In this document: one piece after another, positions 5,209 through 6,036 of the stretch
Position numbering within the stretch: position 1 is the stretch's first letter
Layout: the number at the start of each line of letters is the position of its first letter
DNA from: Planctomycetota bacterium
GTDB taxonomy: Bacteria; Planctomycetota; Planctomycetia; Isosphaerales; Isosphaeraceae
Length of the DNA: 6,036 bases
NCBI GenBank assembly: GCA_021818605.1
Contig: JAKAUH010001002.1
Coordinates: forward strand, 1-6,036
Direction of reading: 5' to 3'
Notes under the pieces: generated by a model
Told to the model about the DNA's origin: nothing
Seen by the model: only the letters and a program-made list of their open reading frames with translations
Databases searched by the model: none
Translations under genes and position numbers: made by a program

Positions 5209-5759
5209 TGGCGTCCCGAGCCCCGGACTACACCCCGCTGCTGGTCGAGTCGCTCCTCGACCAGATCATCGCCATCTTGCAGCGTGACTTCCTGGCTAAC
5301 CTCCAGCAGGTGAACCCGGCGGCAAACTATACCGCCGGCATCAACGCCTATCACAAGGCGGAGCAGGAGCTGTACAACAACCCGCCGGAGGCGCTGGTCG
5401 AGCCCATCGAATCGCCGTTCGCGCCCGACGAGCAGATGGCGCTCGCCGCCGAGCACGTCTTTGCCGTGAGCGTCTTCGTCACCCAGGGCAATACTTCCGA
5501 GCTGCTGGCTCAGACCTCGCGCGATTACGCGCGCGCGCTGGTGTGGACGCTGGGGCGCCGCCAGGACTATTCCGACTACATGAACCCGCTGCCCATCGTG
5601 CACTCGGACGGCACCGTGGGGCAGACGGCCGGCATGTCGGCCGGACAGGTGAAGGCGGTCACCTTGCGCCACGTCGGCTGGGCTATCAAAGGGACGATGA
5701 ACGACCAGTTGGCCCGGCTGCCGATGGTCGAGGTCGGCATCCAGACGGAGGAACTGTGA
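5208..5759 (+). CDS. Probable tail terminator / neck protein
   Basis: The product is 183 aa. The ATG at 5208 overlaps the stop of the gpG-like gene (TGATG) and has GGGAG at 5195-5199, 8 nt upstream. The frame is open much further upstream, but only inside the preceding gene. I do not recognise a specific family motif. The pattern is an N-terminal helix (LLVESLLDQIIAILQRDFLA, 11-30), a strand (EHVFAVSVFV, 82-91), a helix (TSELLAQTSRDYARALVWTL, 96-115) and a strand pair at the end (KAVTLRHVGWAI, 149-160; MVEVGIQTEE, 173-182). This alternation, the length and the place directly after a gpG-like gene suit a tail terminator, which caps the tail tube before it joins the head. It could also be another neck protein. 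Membrane segments and Cys motifs are absent. The gene is certain by context; the role is inference. Confidence 0.65.
   Translation: MASRAPDYTPLLVESLLDQIIAILQRDFLANLQQVNPAANYTAGINAYHKAEQELYNNPPEALVEPIESPFAPDEQMALAAEHVFAVSVFVTQGNTSELLAQTSRDYARALVWTLGRRQDYSDYMNPLPIVHSDGTVGQTAGMSAGQVKAVTLRHVGWAIKGTMNDQLARLPMVEVGIQTEEL
5747..5752 (+). promoter_or_regulatory. Ribosome binding site for the GTG start at 5756
   Basis: GGAGGA lies within the end of the preceding gene, only 3 nt before the GTG at 5756. The match is strong and the spacing is shorter than usual. It supports this GTG as the start of the last gene, since no ATG is available in the frame until 5912. Confidence 0.5.
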
Positions 5760-6036
5760 GGGTCAACTTCCTGCTGTCGGCCTGGAACCCCTGCCAGTAT
5801 TGGCGGCTGGCCGAGCCGTGCCGTGCGTTCCCCGGCGCGAAGCTGGTCTTCGCCGGCCACGGATTCTCGCCGCGGGTGCTGGCGGAAGCGGCCGCGGCTG
5901 ATGTGGTCCAGATGAGCTATTGCTGGCGCCCGGAAGAGCACACCGCCATCGCCGTGCTTCGGCGCGCGGGCGTTCGCGTGGCCGTGGATTATGACGACAA
6001 CCTGCTCCAGCACCGCTGGGATCGGATACGCGACGG
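5756..6036 (+). CDS. Probable glycosyltransferase, N-terminal fragment (cut by window end)
   Basis: There are 93 codons from a GTG that overlaps the previous stop (GTGA), open to the window end. The fragment reads MRVNFLLSAWNPCQYWRLAE at its start, then PCRAFPGAKLVFAG, ADVVQMSYCW (48-57), LRRAGVRVAVDYDDNL (68-83). I recognise this as the N-terminal Rossmann-like half of a GT-B-type glycosyltransferase found in phage and bacterial genomes: a first strand with a polar patch, Y-W-R near residue 15, the A-D-V-V strand, then an R-x-x-G-x-x-V-x-V-D-x-D-D segment. The donor-binding C-terminal half lies beyond the window. Such enzymes move sugars to proteins, lipids or DNA; the acceptor is unknown. 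The overlap with the neck gene means it belongs to the phage operon. Confidence is limited by the missing half. Another Rossmann-fold enzyme is the main alternative. Confidence 0.6.
   Translation, partial: MRVNFLLSAWNPCQYWRLAEPCRAFPGAKLVFAGHGFSPRVLAEAAAADVVQMSYCWRPEEHTAIAVLRRAGVRVAVDYDDNLLQHRWDRIRD

Noticed and set aside
5576..6013. Minus-strand open frame of 145 codons opposite the last gene
   Set aside because: The plus strand there gives a glycosyltransferase-like reading with a ribosome site, and the antisense product has no recognisable pattern.

Overview
The window is a piece of the structural (head and neck) module of a Mu-like transposable phage or prophage. All genes lie on the + strand, with almost no intergenic space. 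Base composition is strongly GC-rich and codon third positions are mostly G or C. This suggests a high-GC proteobacterial host, possibly an alphaproteobacterium, but the sequence does not fix the taxon. No host gene, integrase, transposase, tRNA, rRNA or CRISPR is visible. The long minus-strand open frames look like GC-driven shadows.

Layout: (1) bases 2-235 are the 3' end of a minor head / head-morphogenesis gene (Mu gpF / SPP1 gp7 type). (2) 232-1818 is a Mu gpI-like head maturation protease with an extra small N-terminal domain. It probably contains an in-frame internal start at 1030 for a Mu gpZ-like scaffold carrying poly-aspartate tracts. (3) 1864-2403 is a capsid cement/decoration-like protein with an unexpected hydrophobic N-terminus. 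(4) 2491-3429 is the Mu gpT-like major capsid protein, flanked by two strong hairpins (2411-2445 and 3440-3461). (5) 3561-4301 is a gp36-like neck/connector candidate with an apparent inserted beta-rich domain. (6) 4298-4645 is a small protein of unknown function. (7) 4645-5208 is a Mu gpG-like virion morphogenesis / tail completion protein. (8) 5208-5759 is a probable tail terminator-type neck protein. (9) 5756-6036 is the 5' end of a probable glycosyltransferase, cut by the window edge.

How the genes work together: the scaffold and protease assemble and mature a prohead built from the gpT-like capsid protein. The minor head protein acts near the portal, and the decoration protein coats the shell. 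The gp36-like, gpG-like and terminator-like proteins close the head and join it to the tail. Start and stop codons overlap at 232-235, 4298-4301, 4645, 5208 and 5756-5759, so translation is probably coupled. The capsid gene has its own leader and trailing hairpin, as expected for a highly expressed cistron.

The points most worth a second look are the glycosyltransferase-like gene inside the morphogenesis operon, the membrane-like N-terminus of the decoration protein, the internally nested scaffold, the domain insertion in the connector, and a gene order in which G lies downstream of T, unlike Mu. Nothing here amounts to a clearly new system. All homology statements come from recognising motifs by eye, without database searches.
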